Source of the DNA: Glandiceps talaboti
Lineage: Eukaryota > Hemichordata > Enteropneusta > Spengelidae
Direction: 5' to 3'
Assembly (NCBI RefSeq): GCF_964340395.1
Contig: NC_135557.1
Coordinates: 1,913,687-1,977,686, forward strand
Length of the DNA: 64,000 nt
The translations under genes were made by a program, and so were the position numbers. The notes below the pieces were generated by a model. It saw only the letters and a program-made list of their open reading frames with translations, did no database searches and was not told where the DNA came from. Shown piece by piece: positions 41,553 to 56,100 of the stretch (position 1 is its first letter; each line of letters opens with the position of its first letter).

Positions 41553-44500
41553 ATGGCTACACTTGTGGCAATTACTATAACACTTCGTACATAAATTTAC
41601 CCGTTGGCTACACTTGTGGCAATTACTATAACACTACGTACATAAATTTACCCGTTGGTTACATTTGTGGCAATTACTATAACACTACGTACATAAATTT
41701 GCCCGTTGGCTACACTTGTGGCAATTACTATAACACTTCGTACATAAATTCTACCGTTGGCTACACTTGTGGCAATTACTATAACACTACGTACATAAAT
41801 TCGCCCGTTGGCTACACTTGTGGCAATTACTATAACACTTCGTACATAAATTCTACCGTTGGCTACACTTGTGGCAATTACTATAACACTACGTACATAA
41901 GTTTACCCGTTGGCTACACTTGTGGCAATTACTATAACACTACGTACATAAATTCTACCGTTGGCTACACTTGTGGCAATTACTATAACACTACGTACAT
42001 AAATTCGCCCGTTGGCTACACTTGTGGCAATTACTATAACACTTCGTACATAAATTATACCGTTGGCTACACTTGTGGCAATTACTATAACACTACGTAC
42101 ATAAGTTTACCCGTTGGCTACACTTGTGGCAATTACTATAACACTACGTACATAAATTTACCCGTTGGCTACACTTGTGGCAATTACTATAACACTACGT
42201 ACATAAATTTACCCGTTGGCTACACTTGTGGCAATTACTATAACACTTCGTACATATATTTACCCGTTGGCTACACTTGTGGCAATTACTATAACACTTC
42301 GTACATAAATTCGCCCGTTGGCTACACTTGTGGCAATTACTATAACACTACGTACATAAATTTACCCGTTGGCTACACTTGTGGCAATTACTATAACACT
42401 TCGTACATAAATTTACCCGTTGGCTACACTTGTGGCAATTACTATAACACTTCGTACATAAATTCTACCGTTGGCTACACTTGTGGCAATTACTATAACA
42501 CTACGTACATAAATTTACCCGTTGGCTACACTTGTGGCAATTACTATAACACTTCGTACATAAATTCTACCGTTGGCTACACTTGTGGCAATTACTATAA
42601 CACTACGTACATAAGTTTACCCGTTGGCTACACTTGTGGCAATTACTATAACACTACGTACATAAATTTACCCATTGGCTACACTTGTGGCAATTACTAT
42701 AACACTACGTACATAAATTTACCCGTTGGCTACACTTGTGGCAATTACTATAACACTACGTACATAAATTCTACCGTTGGCTACAATTGTGGCAATTACT
42801 ATAACACTACGTACATAAATTTACCCGTTGGCTACACTTGTGGCAATTACTATAACACTACGTACATAAATTTACCCGTTGGCTACACTTGTGGCAATTA
42901 CTATAACACTACGTACATAAATTTACCCGTTGGCTATACTTGTGGCAATTACTATAACACTTCGTACATAAATTCTACCGTTGGCTACACTTGTGGCAAT
43001 TACTATAACACTTCGTACATAAATTCACCCGTTGGCTACACTTGTGGCAATTACTATAACACTTCGTACATAAATTTACCCGTTGGCTACACTTGTGGCA
43101 ATTACTATAACACTTCGTACATAAATTTACCCGTTGGCTACACTTGTGGCAATTACTATAACACTTCGTACATAAATTTACCCGTTGGCTACACTTGTGG
43201 CAATTACTATAACACTACGTACATAAATTCTACCGTTGGCTACACTTGTGGCAATTACTATAACACTACGTACATAAATTTACCCGTTGGCTACACTTGT
43301 GGCAATTACTATAACACTACGTACATAAGTTTACCCGTTGGCTACACTTGTGGCAATTACTATAACACTACGTACATAAATTCTACCGTTGGCTACACTT
43401 GTGGCAATTACTATAACATTTCGTACATAAATTCTACCGTTGGCTACACTTGTGGCAATTACTATAACACTTCGTACATAAATTCTACCGTTGGCTACAC
43501 TTGTGGCAATTACTATAACACTTCGTACATTAATTCACCCGTTGGCTACACTTGTGGCAATTACTATAACACTTCGTACATAAATTTACCCGTTGGCTAC
43601 ACTTGTGGCAATTACTATAACACTACGTACATAAATTCTACCGTTGGCTACACTTGTGGCAATTACTATAACACTTCGTACATAAATTTACCGGGCCGTT
43701 GGCTACACTTGTGGCAATTACTATAACACTTCGTACATAAATTTACCCGTTGGCTACACTTGTGGCAATTACTATAACACTTCGTACATAAATTTACCCG
43801 TTGGCTACAATTGTGGCAATTACTATAACACTTCGTACATAAATTTACCCGTTGGCTACACTTGTGGCAATTACTATAACACTTCGTACATAAATTTACC
43901 CGTTGGCTACACTTGTGGCAATTACTATAACACTACGTACATAAATTCTACCGTTGGCTACACTTGTGGCAATTACTATAACACTTCGTAAATAAATTTA
44001 CCCGTTGGCTACACTTGTGGCAATTACTATAACACTACGTACATAAGTTTACCCGTTGGCTACAGTTGTGGCAATTACTATAACACTTCGTAAATAAATT
44101 TACCCGTTGGCTACACTTGTGGCAATTACTATAACACTACGTACATAAATTTACCCGTTGGCTACACTTGTGGCAATTACTATAACACTTCGTACATAAA
44201 TTTACCCGTTGGCTACACTTGTGGCAATTACTATAACACTACGTACATAAATTTACCCGTTGGCTACACTTGTGGCAATTGCTATAACACTTCGTACATA
44301 AATTCTACCGTTGGCTACACTTGTGGCAATTACTATAACACTTCGTACATAAATTTACCCGTTGGCTACACTTGTGGCAATTACTATAACACTTCGTACA
44401 TAAGTTTACCCGTTGGCTACACTTGTGGCAATTACTATAACACTTCGTACATAAATTTACCCGTTGGCTACACTTGTGGCAATTACTATAACACTTCGTA

Positions 44501-46963
44501 CATAAATTTACCCGTTGGCTACACTTGTGGCAATTACTATAACACTTCGTACATAAATTTACCCGTTGGCTACACTTGTGGCAATTACTATAACACTTCG
44601 TACATAAATTTACCCGTTGGCTACACTTGTGGCAATTACTATAACACTTCGTACATAAATTCTACCGTTGGCTACACTTGTGGCAATTACTATAACACTA
44701 CGTACATAAATTTACCCGTTGGCTACACTTGTGGCAATTACTATAACACTTCGTACATAAATTTACCCGTTGGCTACACTTGTGGCAATTACTATAACAC
44801 TTCGTACATAAATTTACCCGTTGGCTACACTTGTGGCAATTACTATAACACTTCGTACATAAATTCTACCGTTGGCTACACTTGTGGCAATTACTATAAC
44901 ACTACGTACATAAATTTACCCGTTGGCTACACTTGTGGCAATTACTATAACACTACGTACATAAATTTACCCGTTGGCTACACTTGTGGCAATTACTATA
45001 ACACTACGTACATAAATTCTACCGTTGGCTACAATTGTGGCAATTACTATAACACTACGTACATAAATTTACCCGTTGGCTACACTTGTGGCAATTACTA
45101 TAACACTACGTACATAAGTTTACCCGTTGGCTACACTTGTGGCAATTACTATAACACTTCGTACATAAATTCACCCGTTGGCTACACTTGTGGCAATTAC
45201 TATAACACTTCGTACATAAATTCTACCGTTGGCTACACTTGTGGCAATTACTATAACACTACGTACATAAATTCTACCGTTGGCTACACTTGTGGCAATT
45301 ACTATAACACTTCGTACATAAATTTACCCGTTGGCTACACTTGTGGCAATTACTATAACACTACGTACATAAATTCTACCGTTGGCTACACTTGTGGCAA
45401 TTACTATAACACTACGTACATAAATTTACCCGTTGGCTACACTAGTGGCAATTACTATAACACTTCGTACATAAATTTACCCGTTGGCTACACTTGTGGC
45501 AATTACTATAACACTTCGTACATAAATTTACCCGTTGGCTACACTTGTGGCAATTACTATAACACTTCGTACATTAATTCACCCGTTGGCTACACTTGTG
45601 GCAATTACTATAACACTTCGTACATAAATTTACCCGTTGGCTACACTTGTGGCAATTACTATAACACTACGTACATAAATTCTACCGTTGGCTACACTTG
45701 TGGCAATTACTATAACACTTCGTACATAAATTTACCCGTTGGCTACACTTGTGGCAATTACTATAACACTTCGTACATAAATTTACCCGTTGGCTACACT
45801 TGTGGCAATTACTATAACACTACGTACATTAATTCACCCGTTGGCTACACTTGTGGCAATTACTATAACACTTCGTACATAAATTTACCCGTTGGCTACA
45901 CTTGTGGCAATTACTATAACACTACGTACATAAATTCTACCGTTGGCTACACTTGTGGCAATTACTATAACACTTCGTACATAAATTTACCCGTTGGCTA
46001 CACTTGTGGCAATTACTATAACACTTCGTACATAAATTTACCCGTTGGCTACACTTGTGGCAATTACTATAACACTACGTACATAAATTTACCCGTTGGT
46101 TACACTTGTGGCAATTACTATAACACTACGTACATAACTTGAATTCGCCCGTTGGCTACACTTGTGGCAATTACTATAACACTTCGTACATAAATTCTAC
46201 CGTTGGCTACACTTGTGGCAATTACTATAACACTACGTACATAAATTTACCCGTTGGCTACACTTGTGGCAATTACTATAACACTACGTACATAAATTTA
46301 CCCGTTGGCTACACTTGTGGCAATTACTATAACACTACGTACATAAATTTACCCGTTGGCTACACTTGTGGCAATTACTATAACACTTCGTACATAAATT
46401 TACCCGTTGGCTACACTTGTGGCAATTACTATAACACTACGTACATAAATTTACCCGTTGGCTACACTTGTGGCAATTACTATAACACTTCGTACATAAA
46501 TTTACCCGTTGGCTACACTTGTGGCAATTACTATAACACTACGTACATAAATTTACCCGTTGGCTACACTTGTGGCAATTACTATAACACTACGTACATA
46601 AATTTACCCGTTGGCTACACTTGTGGCAATTACTATAACACTTCGTACATAAATTTACCCGTTGGCTACACTTGTGGCAATTACTATAACACTACGTACA
46701 TAAATTTACCCGTTGGCTACACTTGTGGCAATTACTATAACACTTCGTACATAAATTTACCCGTTGGCTACACTTGTGGCAATTACTATAACACTTCGTA
46801 CATAAATTTACCCGTTGGCTACACTTGTGGCAATTACTATAACACTTCGTACATAAATTTACCCGTTGGCTACACTTGTGGCAATTACTATAACACTTCG
46901 TACATAAATTCTACCGTTGGCTACAATTGTGGCAATTACTATTACACCACGTACACAAATTAT
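41553..46963. repeat. 51-bp satellite, about 106 copies
   Basis: Units of 51 bp: ttggctacacttgtggcaat, then tactataacacttcgtacat, then aaatttacccg. Main variants are cactacg/cacttcg and aatttaccc/aattctacc/aattcgccc. Seventeen codons per unit keep a plus-strand frame open (VGYTCGNYYNTSYINLP) for 675 codons until a small insertion near 43690; stops (cgtaaataaa) appear in units near 43990 and 44090. I treat it as non-coding. Confidence 0.96.
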
Positions 46964-47030
46964 CGAGTTCCCATAGTGATAAGTGCTTTTACCCAAACTA
47001 TTAAGATCAGTGAGTCTGATCACAAGGATT
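46964..47030. other. Short unique DNA
   Basis: Unique sequence between the 51-bp satellite and the foldback element; its end (cacaaggatt) resembles acaaaggatt just beyond the other side of that element. Confidence 0.5.
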
Positions 47031-47292
47031 CATGTTGAGGTAGACACCATAAAGATAACACACAAACATTACTTATTACACTGTGTGGGCTCTGTATTTA
47101 GTTAATGATATAACCAGTGACAGAATGCACACTAATTTTAATAACATATTCTACCAATTGTCACTGGCTGAAGAACCATGGATTTGGTTTGAACTTTAAC
47201 AGATTATACCTTTTGTTACTGTTTATATACAGAGCTCACACGATGTAAGTGATGTTGTGTGTGTTATCTTTAATGGTGTCTATCTCAACATG
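47031..47292. mobile_element. 262-bp foldback/MITE-like element
   Basis: Terminal inverted repeats of about 70 bp at roughly 80 percent identity. The left end begins catgttgaggtagacacca; the right end is the complement of catgttgagatagacacca. Both arms continue through aagataacacaca and gctctgtat. An inner inverted pair (ccagtgaca/tgtcactgg) lies near the centre. No coding capacity. Flanking acaaggatt and acaaaggatt could be a degenerate target duplication but do not abut the ends exactly. Confidence 0.75.
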
Positions 47293-47736
47293 AAACAAAG
47301 GATTCTATTGAAATAAGAATTGTTTTACTGTCTTAATATGAATTACATTTATAGTTGTCACTCTCTCCTTCTGGCTTTTGCCAAATGTTCATCCACAAGT
47401 CCACATGTTTCGATTCATCGCCCTGTACGTTTGCTTCTGTGTATTCTCAGTCTCGAAATCCGTAATGAATAAACGAAAGAATGAATCAAGCGAAACACCC
47501 GTAGATGGCGCTATAACACTTCCTCTGCGCATGTCTTAAACTTGTGGAGCGAAAATAGGATTGGTAAACAGTAGTGGAACTGTGATCTTGGCAAGTTGTA
47601 TTGCAAGAACGACCACTGCCATGATATAACAAGTGTTCTAAAAAATTCCAGTTGTTACGTTATACGTTGGTGATCTTAGTGAAGACTGACGTAGGGATCA
47701 TATCGGTATTTAGCAGAACAGGACTGTACGTTCAGT
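47293..47736. promoter_or_regulatory. MRE11 5' flank and 5' UTR
   Basis: Unique DNA just upstream of the MRE11 ATG, less AT-rich than its surroundings, with cgctataacac and gcgcatgtc motifs near 47510-47535. No TATA box at a clear distance; probably a dispersed promoter. The transcription start cannot be placed from sequence alone. Confidence 0.45.
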
Positions 47737-47753
47737 ATGCCACCATCCAAAAC
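47737..47753 (+). CDS. MRE11: MRE11 exon 1 (start)
   Basis: A 17-nt coding exon, ATGCCACCATCCAAAAC, ending at a consensus donor (GTAAGTG, GT at 47754-47755). Its phase (two bases of a codon) is exactly completed by the first base of exon 2, giving MPPSKT followed by KNEDDEDTIK. Such a tiny first coding exon cannot be proved by itself. Support comes from the ATG, the strong donor, the exact phase and the lack of a better ATG just above exon 2. Confidence 0.7.
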
Positions 47754-47968
47754 GTAAGTGTGAGGTTGCACGCTTTCCAAGTTTACTAAGTACTGTTATA
47801 GCTTAAATGTGTCAGTCCAAGGCTAGGCATTATAAATTGTGATATTGCCCGAGCGCACGTGTTTATTATTTTTATTACACCGTCCACTCATTCATCCAAT
47901 CATTCAGGTCATTCATCACCATTCGTCATCGATAGAAAGTTTTCCCTTTCATAGTGTATTTCTAAACT
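47754..47968. other. MRE11 intron 1, 5' end
   Basis: Unique start of a 14.3-kb intron; the rest of the intron is satellites and one transposon. No coding signal. Confidence 0.7.
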
Positions 47969-48174
47969 GTAGACATTGAATGTAGACATTGAATGTAGAC
48001 ATTGAATGTAGACATTGAATGTAGACATTGAATGTAGACATTGAATGTAGACATTGAATGTAGACATTGAATGTAGACATTGAATGTAGACATTGAATGT
48101 AGACATTGAATGTAGACATTGAATGTAGACATTGAATGTAGACATTGAATGCAGACATTGAATGTAGCCATTGA
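47969..48174. repeat. 13-bp minisatellite, about 16 copies
   Basis: Near-perfect head-to-tail tgtagacattgaa units. As 13 is prime to 3, all three minus-strand frames are open, which explains the overlapping open frames here. Only the last two units vary (gcagac, gtagcc). Confidence 0.95.
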
Positions 48175-48350
48175 GGATTGCATTTTGATACAACCTTGTG
48201 ATCATAAAATAGCACTATTTAATGTGTATGATCAAATGATTTAATTATTTGTATGTGATAAATATCTTAATAAATATGTTAATAAATGTAATTAATGTAT
48301 TAATTAATGTGAGTAGCTAATTAATGTAATTAGAGTATTAATAAGTAGCA
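48175..48350. other. AT-rich intron spacer
   Basis: Unique DNA with irregular attaatgtaatta repeats; no gene. Confidence 0.6.
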
Positions 48351-48586
48351 TGTAGCCTATACAATTTATGAACACATGTAGTCTATACAATTTATGAACA
48401 CATGTAGTCTATACAATTTATGAACACATGTAGTCTATACAATTTATGAACACATGTAGTCTATACAATTTATGAACACATGTAGTCTATACAATTTATG
48501 AACACATGTAGTCTATACAATTTATGAACACATGTAGTCTATATAATTTATGAACACATGTAGTCTATACAATTTATGAACACATG
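48351..48586. repeat. 26-bp minisatellite, 9 copies
   Basis: Units tgtagtctatacaatttatg plus aacaca, almost invariant. Confidence 0.95.
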
Positions 48587-48722
48587 TATGTTTTATTAGT
48601 AGGTATTGAGAGCATCTAAGAACTACATGTAACTTATAAAATGAAAATGATCATTACATGTTTATTGATTGGTATAATTAATAATATAACATATATAACA
48701 CATAGGTCAATGATGAAACATT
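48587..48722. other. Unique intron spacer
   Basis: About 135 bp of AT-rich unique DNA between two satellites. Nothing identified. Confidence 0.5.
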
Positions 48723-51700
48723 GTGTACAATAACTCTTATATACACCCAGTTGTATGTTATGTACAATAACTCTTATATACACCCAGTTGTATGTTATGT
48801 ACAATAACTCTTATATACACCCAGTTGTATGTTATGTACAATAACTATATACACCCAGTTGTATGTTATGTACAATAACTTTTATATACACCCAGTTGTA
48901 TGTTATGTACAATAACTTTTATATACACCCAGTTGTAAGTTATGTACAATAACTTTTATATACACCCAGTTGTATGTTATGTACAATAACTTTAATATAC
49001 ACCCAGTTGTAAGTTATGTACAATAACTTTTATATACACCCAGTTGTAAGTTATGTACAATAACTTTTATATACACCAATTTGTAAGTTATGTACAATAA
49101 CTTTTATGTACACCCAGTTGTAAGATATGTACAATAACTTTTATATATACCCAGTTGTAAGTTATGTAAAATAACTTTTATATACACCCAGTTGTAAGTT
49201 ATGTACAATAACTTTTATATACACCCAGTTGTAAGTTACATGTATGTACAATAACTTTTATATACACCCAGTTGTAAGTTATGTACAATAACTTTTATAT
49301 ACACCCAGTTGTAAGTTGTGTACAATAACTTTTATATACACCCAGTTGTAAGTTATGTACAATAACTTTTATATACACCCAATTGTATGTTATGTACAAT
49401 AACTTTTATATACACCCAGTTGTAAGTTACATGTATGTGCATTGTACAATAACTTTTATATACACCCAGTTGTAAGTTATGTACAATAACATTTATATAC
49501 ACCCAGTTGTAAGTTATATACAATAACTTTTATATACACCCAGTTGTAAGTTATGTACAATAACTTTTATATACACCCAATTGTATGTTATGTACAATAA
49601 CTTTTATATACACCCAGTTGTAAGTTATGTACAATAACTTTTATATACACCCAGTTGTAAGTTATGTACAATAACTTTTATATACACCCAGTTGTAAGTC
49701 ATGTACAATAACTTTTATATATACCCAGTTGTATGTTATGTACAATAACTTTTATATACACCCAGTTGTAAGTTATGTACAATAACTTTTATATACACCC
49801 AATTGTATGTTATGTACAATAACTTTTATATACACCCAGTTGTAAGTTATGTACAATAACTTTTATATACACCCAGTTGTAAGTTATGTACAATAACTTT
49901 TATATACACCCAGTTGTAAGTTATGTACAATAACTTTTATAAACACCCAATTGTATGTTATGTACAATAACTTTTATATACACCCAGTTGTAAGTTATGT
50001 ACAATAACTTTTATATACACCCAGTTGTAAGTTATGTACAATAACTTTTATAAACACCCAATTGTATGTTATATACAATAACATTTATATACACCCAGTT
50101 GTAAGTTATGTACAATAACTTTTATATATACCCATTTGTAAGTTATGTACAATAACTTTAATATACACCCAGTTGTATGTTATGTACAATAACTATATAC
50201 ACCCAGTTGTATGTTATGTACAATAACTTTTATATACACCCAATTGTATGTTATGTACAATAACTTTTATATACACCCAGTTGTAAGTTATGTACAATAA
50301 CTTTTATATACACCCAGTTGTAAGTTATGTACAATAACTTTTATGTACACCCAGTTGTAAGATATGTACAATAACTTTTATATATACCCAGTTGTAAGTT
50401 ATGTAAAATAACTTTTATATACACCCAGTTGTAAGTTATGTACAATAACTTTTATATACACCCAGTTGTAAGTTACATGTATTTACAATAACTTTTATAT
50501 ACACCCAGTTGTAAGTTATGTACAATAACTTTTATATACACCCAGTTGTAAGTTGTGTACAATAACTTTTATATACACCCAGTTGTAAGTTATGTACAAT
50601 AACCTTTATATACACCCAATTGTATGTTATGTACAATAACTTTTATATACACCCAGTTGTAAGTTACATGTATGTGCATTGTACAATAACTTTTATATAC
50701 ACCCAGTTGTAAGTTATGTACAATAACATTTATATACACCCAGTTGTAAGTTATATACAATAACTTTTATATACACCCAGTTGTAAGTTATGTACAATAA
50801 CTTTTATATACACCCAATTGTATGTTATGTACAATAACTTTTATATACACCCAGTTGTAAGTTATGTACAATAACTTTTATATACACCCAATTGTATGTT
50901 ATGTACAATAACTTTTATATACACCCAGTTGTAAGTTATGTACAATAACTTTTATATACACCCAATTGTATGTTATGTACAATAACTTTTATATACACCC
51001 AGTTGTAAGTTATGTACAATAACTTTTATATACACCCAGTTGTAAGTTATGTACAATAATTTTTATATACACCCAGTTGTAAGTTATGTACAATAACTTT
51101 TATATACACCCAATTGTATGTTATGTACAATAACTTTTATATACACCCATTTGTAAGTTATGTACAATAACTTTTATATACACCCAGTTGTAAGTTATGT
51201 ACAATAATTTTTATATACACCCAGTTGTAAGTTATGTACAATAACTTTTATATACACCCAGTTGTAAGTTATGTACAATAACTTTTATAAACACCCAATT
51301 GTATGTTATATACAATAACATTTATATACACCCAGTTGTAAGTTATGTACAATAATTTTTATATACACCCAGTTGTAAGTTATGTACAATAACTTTTATA
51401 TACACTCAGTTGTAAGTTATGTACAATAACTTTTATATACACCCAGTTGTATGTTATGTACAATAACTTTTATATACACCCAGTTGTATGTTATGTACAA
51501 TAACTTTTATAAACACCCAGTTGTATGTTATGTACAATAACTTTTATAAACACCCAGTTGTATGTTATGTACAATAACTTTTATATACACCCAGTTGTAT
51601 GTTGTGTACAATAACTTTTATATACACTCAGTTGTAAGTTATGTACAATAACTTTTATATACACCCAGTTGTAAGTTATGTACAATAACTTTTATATACA

Positions 51701-53190
51701 CCCAGTTGTATGTTGTGTACAATAACTTTTATATACACCCAGTTGTAAGTTATGTACAATAACTTTTATATACACCCAGTTGTAAGTTATGTACAATAAC
51801 TTTTATATACACCCAGTTGTAAGTTATGTACAATAACTTTTATATACACCCAGTTGTAAGTTATGTACAATAACTTTTATATACACCCAGTTGTAAGTTA
51901 TGTACAATAACTTTTATATACACCCAGTTGTAAGTTATGTACAATAACTTTTATATACACCCAGTTGTAAGTTATGTACAATAACTTTTATATACACCCA
52001 GTTGTATGTTATGTACAATAACTTTTATATACACCCAGTTGTATGTTGTGTACAATAACTTTTATATACACTCAGTTGTAAGTTATGTACAATAACTTTT
52101 ATATACACCCAGTTGTAAGTTATGTACAATAACTTTTATATACACCCAGTTGTATGTTGTGTACAATAACTTTTATATACACCCAATTGTATGTTATGTA
52201 CAATAACTTTTATATACACCCAGTTGGAAGTTATGTACAATAACTTTTATATACACCCAATTGTATGTTATGTACAATAACTTTTATATACACCCAGTTG
52301 GAAGTTATGTACAATAACTTTTATATACACCCAATTGTATGTTATGTACAATAACTTTTATATACACCCAGTTGTAAGTTATGTACAATAACTTTTATAT
52401 ACACCCAGTTGTAAGTTATGTACAATAACTTTTATATACACCCAGTTGTATGTTGTGTACAATAACTTTTATATACACCCAGTTGTAAGTTATGTACAAT
52501 AACTTTTATATACACCCAGTTGTAAGTTATGTACAATAACTTTTATATACACCCAGTTGTAAGTTATGTACAATAACTTTTATATACACCCAGTTGTAAG
52601 TTATGTACAATAACTTTTATATACACCCAGTTGTAAGTTATGTACAATAACTTTTATATACACCCAGTTGTAAGTTATGTACAATAACTTTTATATACAC
52701 CCAGTTGTAAGTTATGTACAATAACTTTTATATACACCCAGTTGTATGTTATGTACAATAACTTTTATATACACCCAGTTGTATGTTGTGTACAATAACT
52801 TTTATATACACTCAGTTGTAAGTTATGTACAATAACTTTTATATACACCCAGTTGTAAGTTATGTACAATAACTTTTATATACACCCAGTTGTATGTTGT
52901 GTACAATAACTTTTATATACACCCAATTGTATGTTATGTACAATAACTTTTATATACACCCAGTTGGAAGTTATGTACAATAACTTTTATATACACCCAA
53001 TTGTATGTTATGTACAATAACTTTTATATACACCCAGTTGGAAGTTATGTACAATAACTTTTATATACACCCAATTGTATGTTATGTACAATAACTTTTA
53101 TATACACCCAGTTGTAAGTTATGTACAATAACTTTTATATACACCCAGTTGTAAGTTATGTACAATAACTTTTATATACACCCAGTTGTA
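48723..53190. repeat. 37-bp satellite, about 121 copies
   Basis: Units gttatgtacaataactttta followed by tatacacccagttgtaa. Variants are tgtatg/tgtaag, cccaatt/cccagtt, actcagtt, gttgtgtac and taaacac. Higher-order repeats are plain. A 740-bp block of 20 units at about 51706-52445 is repeated at about 52446-53185. A segment from about 49100 recurs about 1237 bp later, including the rare acatgtatgtgcattgtac insert at 49424 and 50662. The array is split by a transposon at 53191 and resumes at 56502. Confidence 0.96.
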
Positions 53191-56100
53191 CAGCCGTTCC
53201 CGTAAATGCGTTCAGGTTTTATGGTCAAACATGTTTGATAAAGGCCACATTTAATCAAGTAACATCAACAACAAGTGAGATAAGTACCGTCTGTCCACCA
53301 TGGGTGGGGACAGCCACGGAGATAAGTATATATACTATAAAACAGTGAGCGCCAAATTCAAACCACTCATTGCTCCCCCCCCCTCGTCATTGTCCACCAA
53401 CTTGATGAATCCTGTACATGTGTTTAACCTGATAGTCTAGTCCTACATAAGTAGTAAGACGTCCCTTCCTTCTCCGAACGCGTGCACAGTGACGAACAGA
53501 TTGACGAAATACAGTTTATATGTCTGTATGAATGAATGAATACATGTATCAATTCATTGGAAAGATGGTATTCATCTATACGTACATGTACATGTATTAA
53601 AACAAGTGAATATTTATGATTACTCATCATTGGGGATACTGAAGCAAATGGGGAAAACGTACAGACTGGGGACGTACTATTAATTGTAAACCACTGGCCT
53701 CTCTACGGCACTGTCCAAAACGTTTTAGACAAGATACACACAAAGTACATGAATACCGTGATGGTATGCATATTGACACCAATAATTTTCATTATAAAAC
53801 ACTTGTAAGTATACATGATCTTTATATAATGGAACAAAGGCGGGGACAAATTAATGAACCAATCTCATGCTCACATCGATACACTGTGAAATCAGTCTAT
53901 CATTCAAATCGTTGAGATGACATACTTGTAGCTTGTGAAAATAGAGTGTTGCGTTTGTTTTGTTTGCTTGTGGCAGTGAAGAATGAGACAAGTTTCAAAC
54001 AAAGACATTAGTGCCGGTAACTTTTCACCATGGGATCCAACATTCAATGACTGTTTACTGATTATAAATAATAATGAAAACTAGAAACTATCGCATGTAC
54101 TTCGAATGATTTATTGTGTCGTCCAACATGCAACATGCAACACTCACACAAGTAGCACCCCTTTTACAAAACAGAGTCATCTGTCTGAAAATAGTTCATG
54201 TTTACTAGTTTATGCTCAAAAGTTGTGAGAATTTGGAAAAACATTACACAATATGCGATAGTTTCTAGGTTTCATCATAATTTCAAACTCAACTGCTTGT
54301 ACGACATAAATCAGTGACGTTGCCTTGTCTTTCCCATCGCAAGTGTATGATACCTTCTATAGTGTAAATGCTACACATGATCTCTCCTTCCATCGCTCAT
54401 TCCATTTTGGCTGTGTGCTGTGTCAGACAGATAATACAAATATACTTGTATCTGAGTATTCATGCTGTTTTTCACCAATTTTTTTATGATAGACTACACA
54501 ATCTACATTCAAATATATACACCACTCACTTTCATTTTCACCAAAATTAAGATGTAACAATTCAAAATTCAAAGACCATCCCTACAGAGAAATGGTATGT
54601 GCTACAATCTTATGTTGGTTATCAGTACAGGAACAAAAGTCACATGTGTATGTTGACATGGTGAGATTAGCGAAGTATTTCACTGCAGTCAAATACGACA
54701 ATGTACCCTGAAATGTAACTACCACTTCTACACAATGGGTTGGCAAGTAAGATTCACAACATGGCTTGCAGTTTATGTCGTAGATTGTTATGTCAAAGTC
54801 AAAATACATCAGTTGGTACTAGCATCATCATGTCAATTTGAAAACGGTTAACATTGAAAGTCTACCCCGACTATGCAGACGGAGATGGAAGAAACGTCTT
54901 ATTCTGTCTGCAAGCAGGACTACCCTGTCACTATTAAGCTTCAGTCTGTTGTAGATGTAAATGAACTTCAGTGCTTCGGGAAGATTCTCTCTCAAGTACA
55001 TGTAAAACTCTTACATATAAAATACATGATCGTTCTCCTGACGTTATACAGTTGTAATACATTACTCAAGTAGTGTAAGAACAGTCCACACTCCGAGAGT
55101 TTATTTTAGAACATGACAAATACAGTATAAACGAGGCCTAACCTAATCAGTTGCATACGCTGTTGTTTTGTGTCAGTTACATGTATATCTTGCTGTCTCT
55201 GTTATACAAGCAAAGGCATTGCTCTTTATTCGCCAGGAAGAAAAATATATACACATATATATATGTGCTGTGATGGGCAACAAATGTGATGTTGTCAATG
55301 CTACAATTTGTAAGTGAACGTGTGGATTTCAACATGTACGCGATAAGAATATTTCCACCGCAAAGGCGATGAGTCTCTCATACGAAGAACTCAGAGTGTA
55401 AGGCAGTGCCATTGTCGTCAGTTTACAAAGTTTTCGACATGTAACTCTTGTTATGATGTTACACAAACTTACGGTAATACACACTCTCATTAAATCCAAA
55501 TTTTCTATGGAGTTTATTCGTCAATATTGTTGTAGTGTGTGAAGTGCATAAGAATCAATCTGGCGTTCAACCTCGATGTTGTTGTGTAAGCGACAGTGTT
55601 GACAAAACAACATACACATGTACGTGATGTACAGCAAATGCCCCTGGCCGGTTGGCGGCAGTCACGTCAATTTGTGTGTGGGTAAACACTAAAACTTAGA
55701 AAGTCACCAAAATAGACGAAAAAACCCTCAAAACCGCGCAAGACGCTACAATTATTGCAGCTATTTTTGTGTTGATTGTATGGGATTTGTATGGGGTAAA
55801 ATTCATGAACTGTTGGCGAGGACACGTGGCCTGTACTAGCTAGGTTTAACGGTTGATTATGGTGTATAACAGTTCCGAATGGAAAGCTAGGCCGCAGACA
55901 GACTAGCTGTTTGCTTATTGACGTGGGATTGATCTAAACCTGGATGTTTTCATGATCTAAACTCTGTCGAGAGATTGACTAACGTCCTCTCAACATAGTA
56001 GTCAGTACAACATGTAGCAACCCAGTGATGGCTTCAAACTACTTTTTAAATCTCTCGCTCATCGAATTTTCAAAGTATTTTTATGTTCCCAACTTTCCAC

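Noticed and set aside
41699-43726. 675-codon open frame with a 17-residue repeat
   Set aside because: 51-bp satellite with a period divisible by 3; later units carry frameshifts and stops, and there is no promoter or leader.
48351-48586. Possible CRISPR-like array (regular short repeats)
   Set aside because: Repeats are directly adjacent with no unique spacers, and the DNA is eukaryotic; the same holds for all other arrays.
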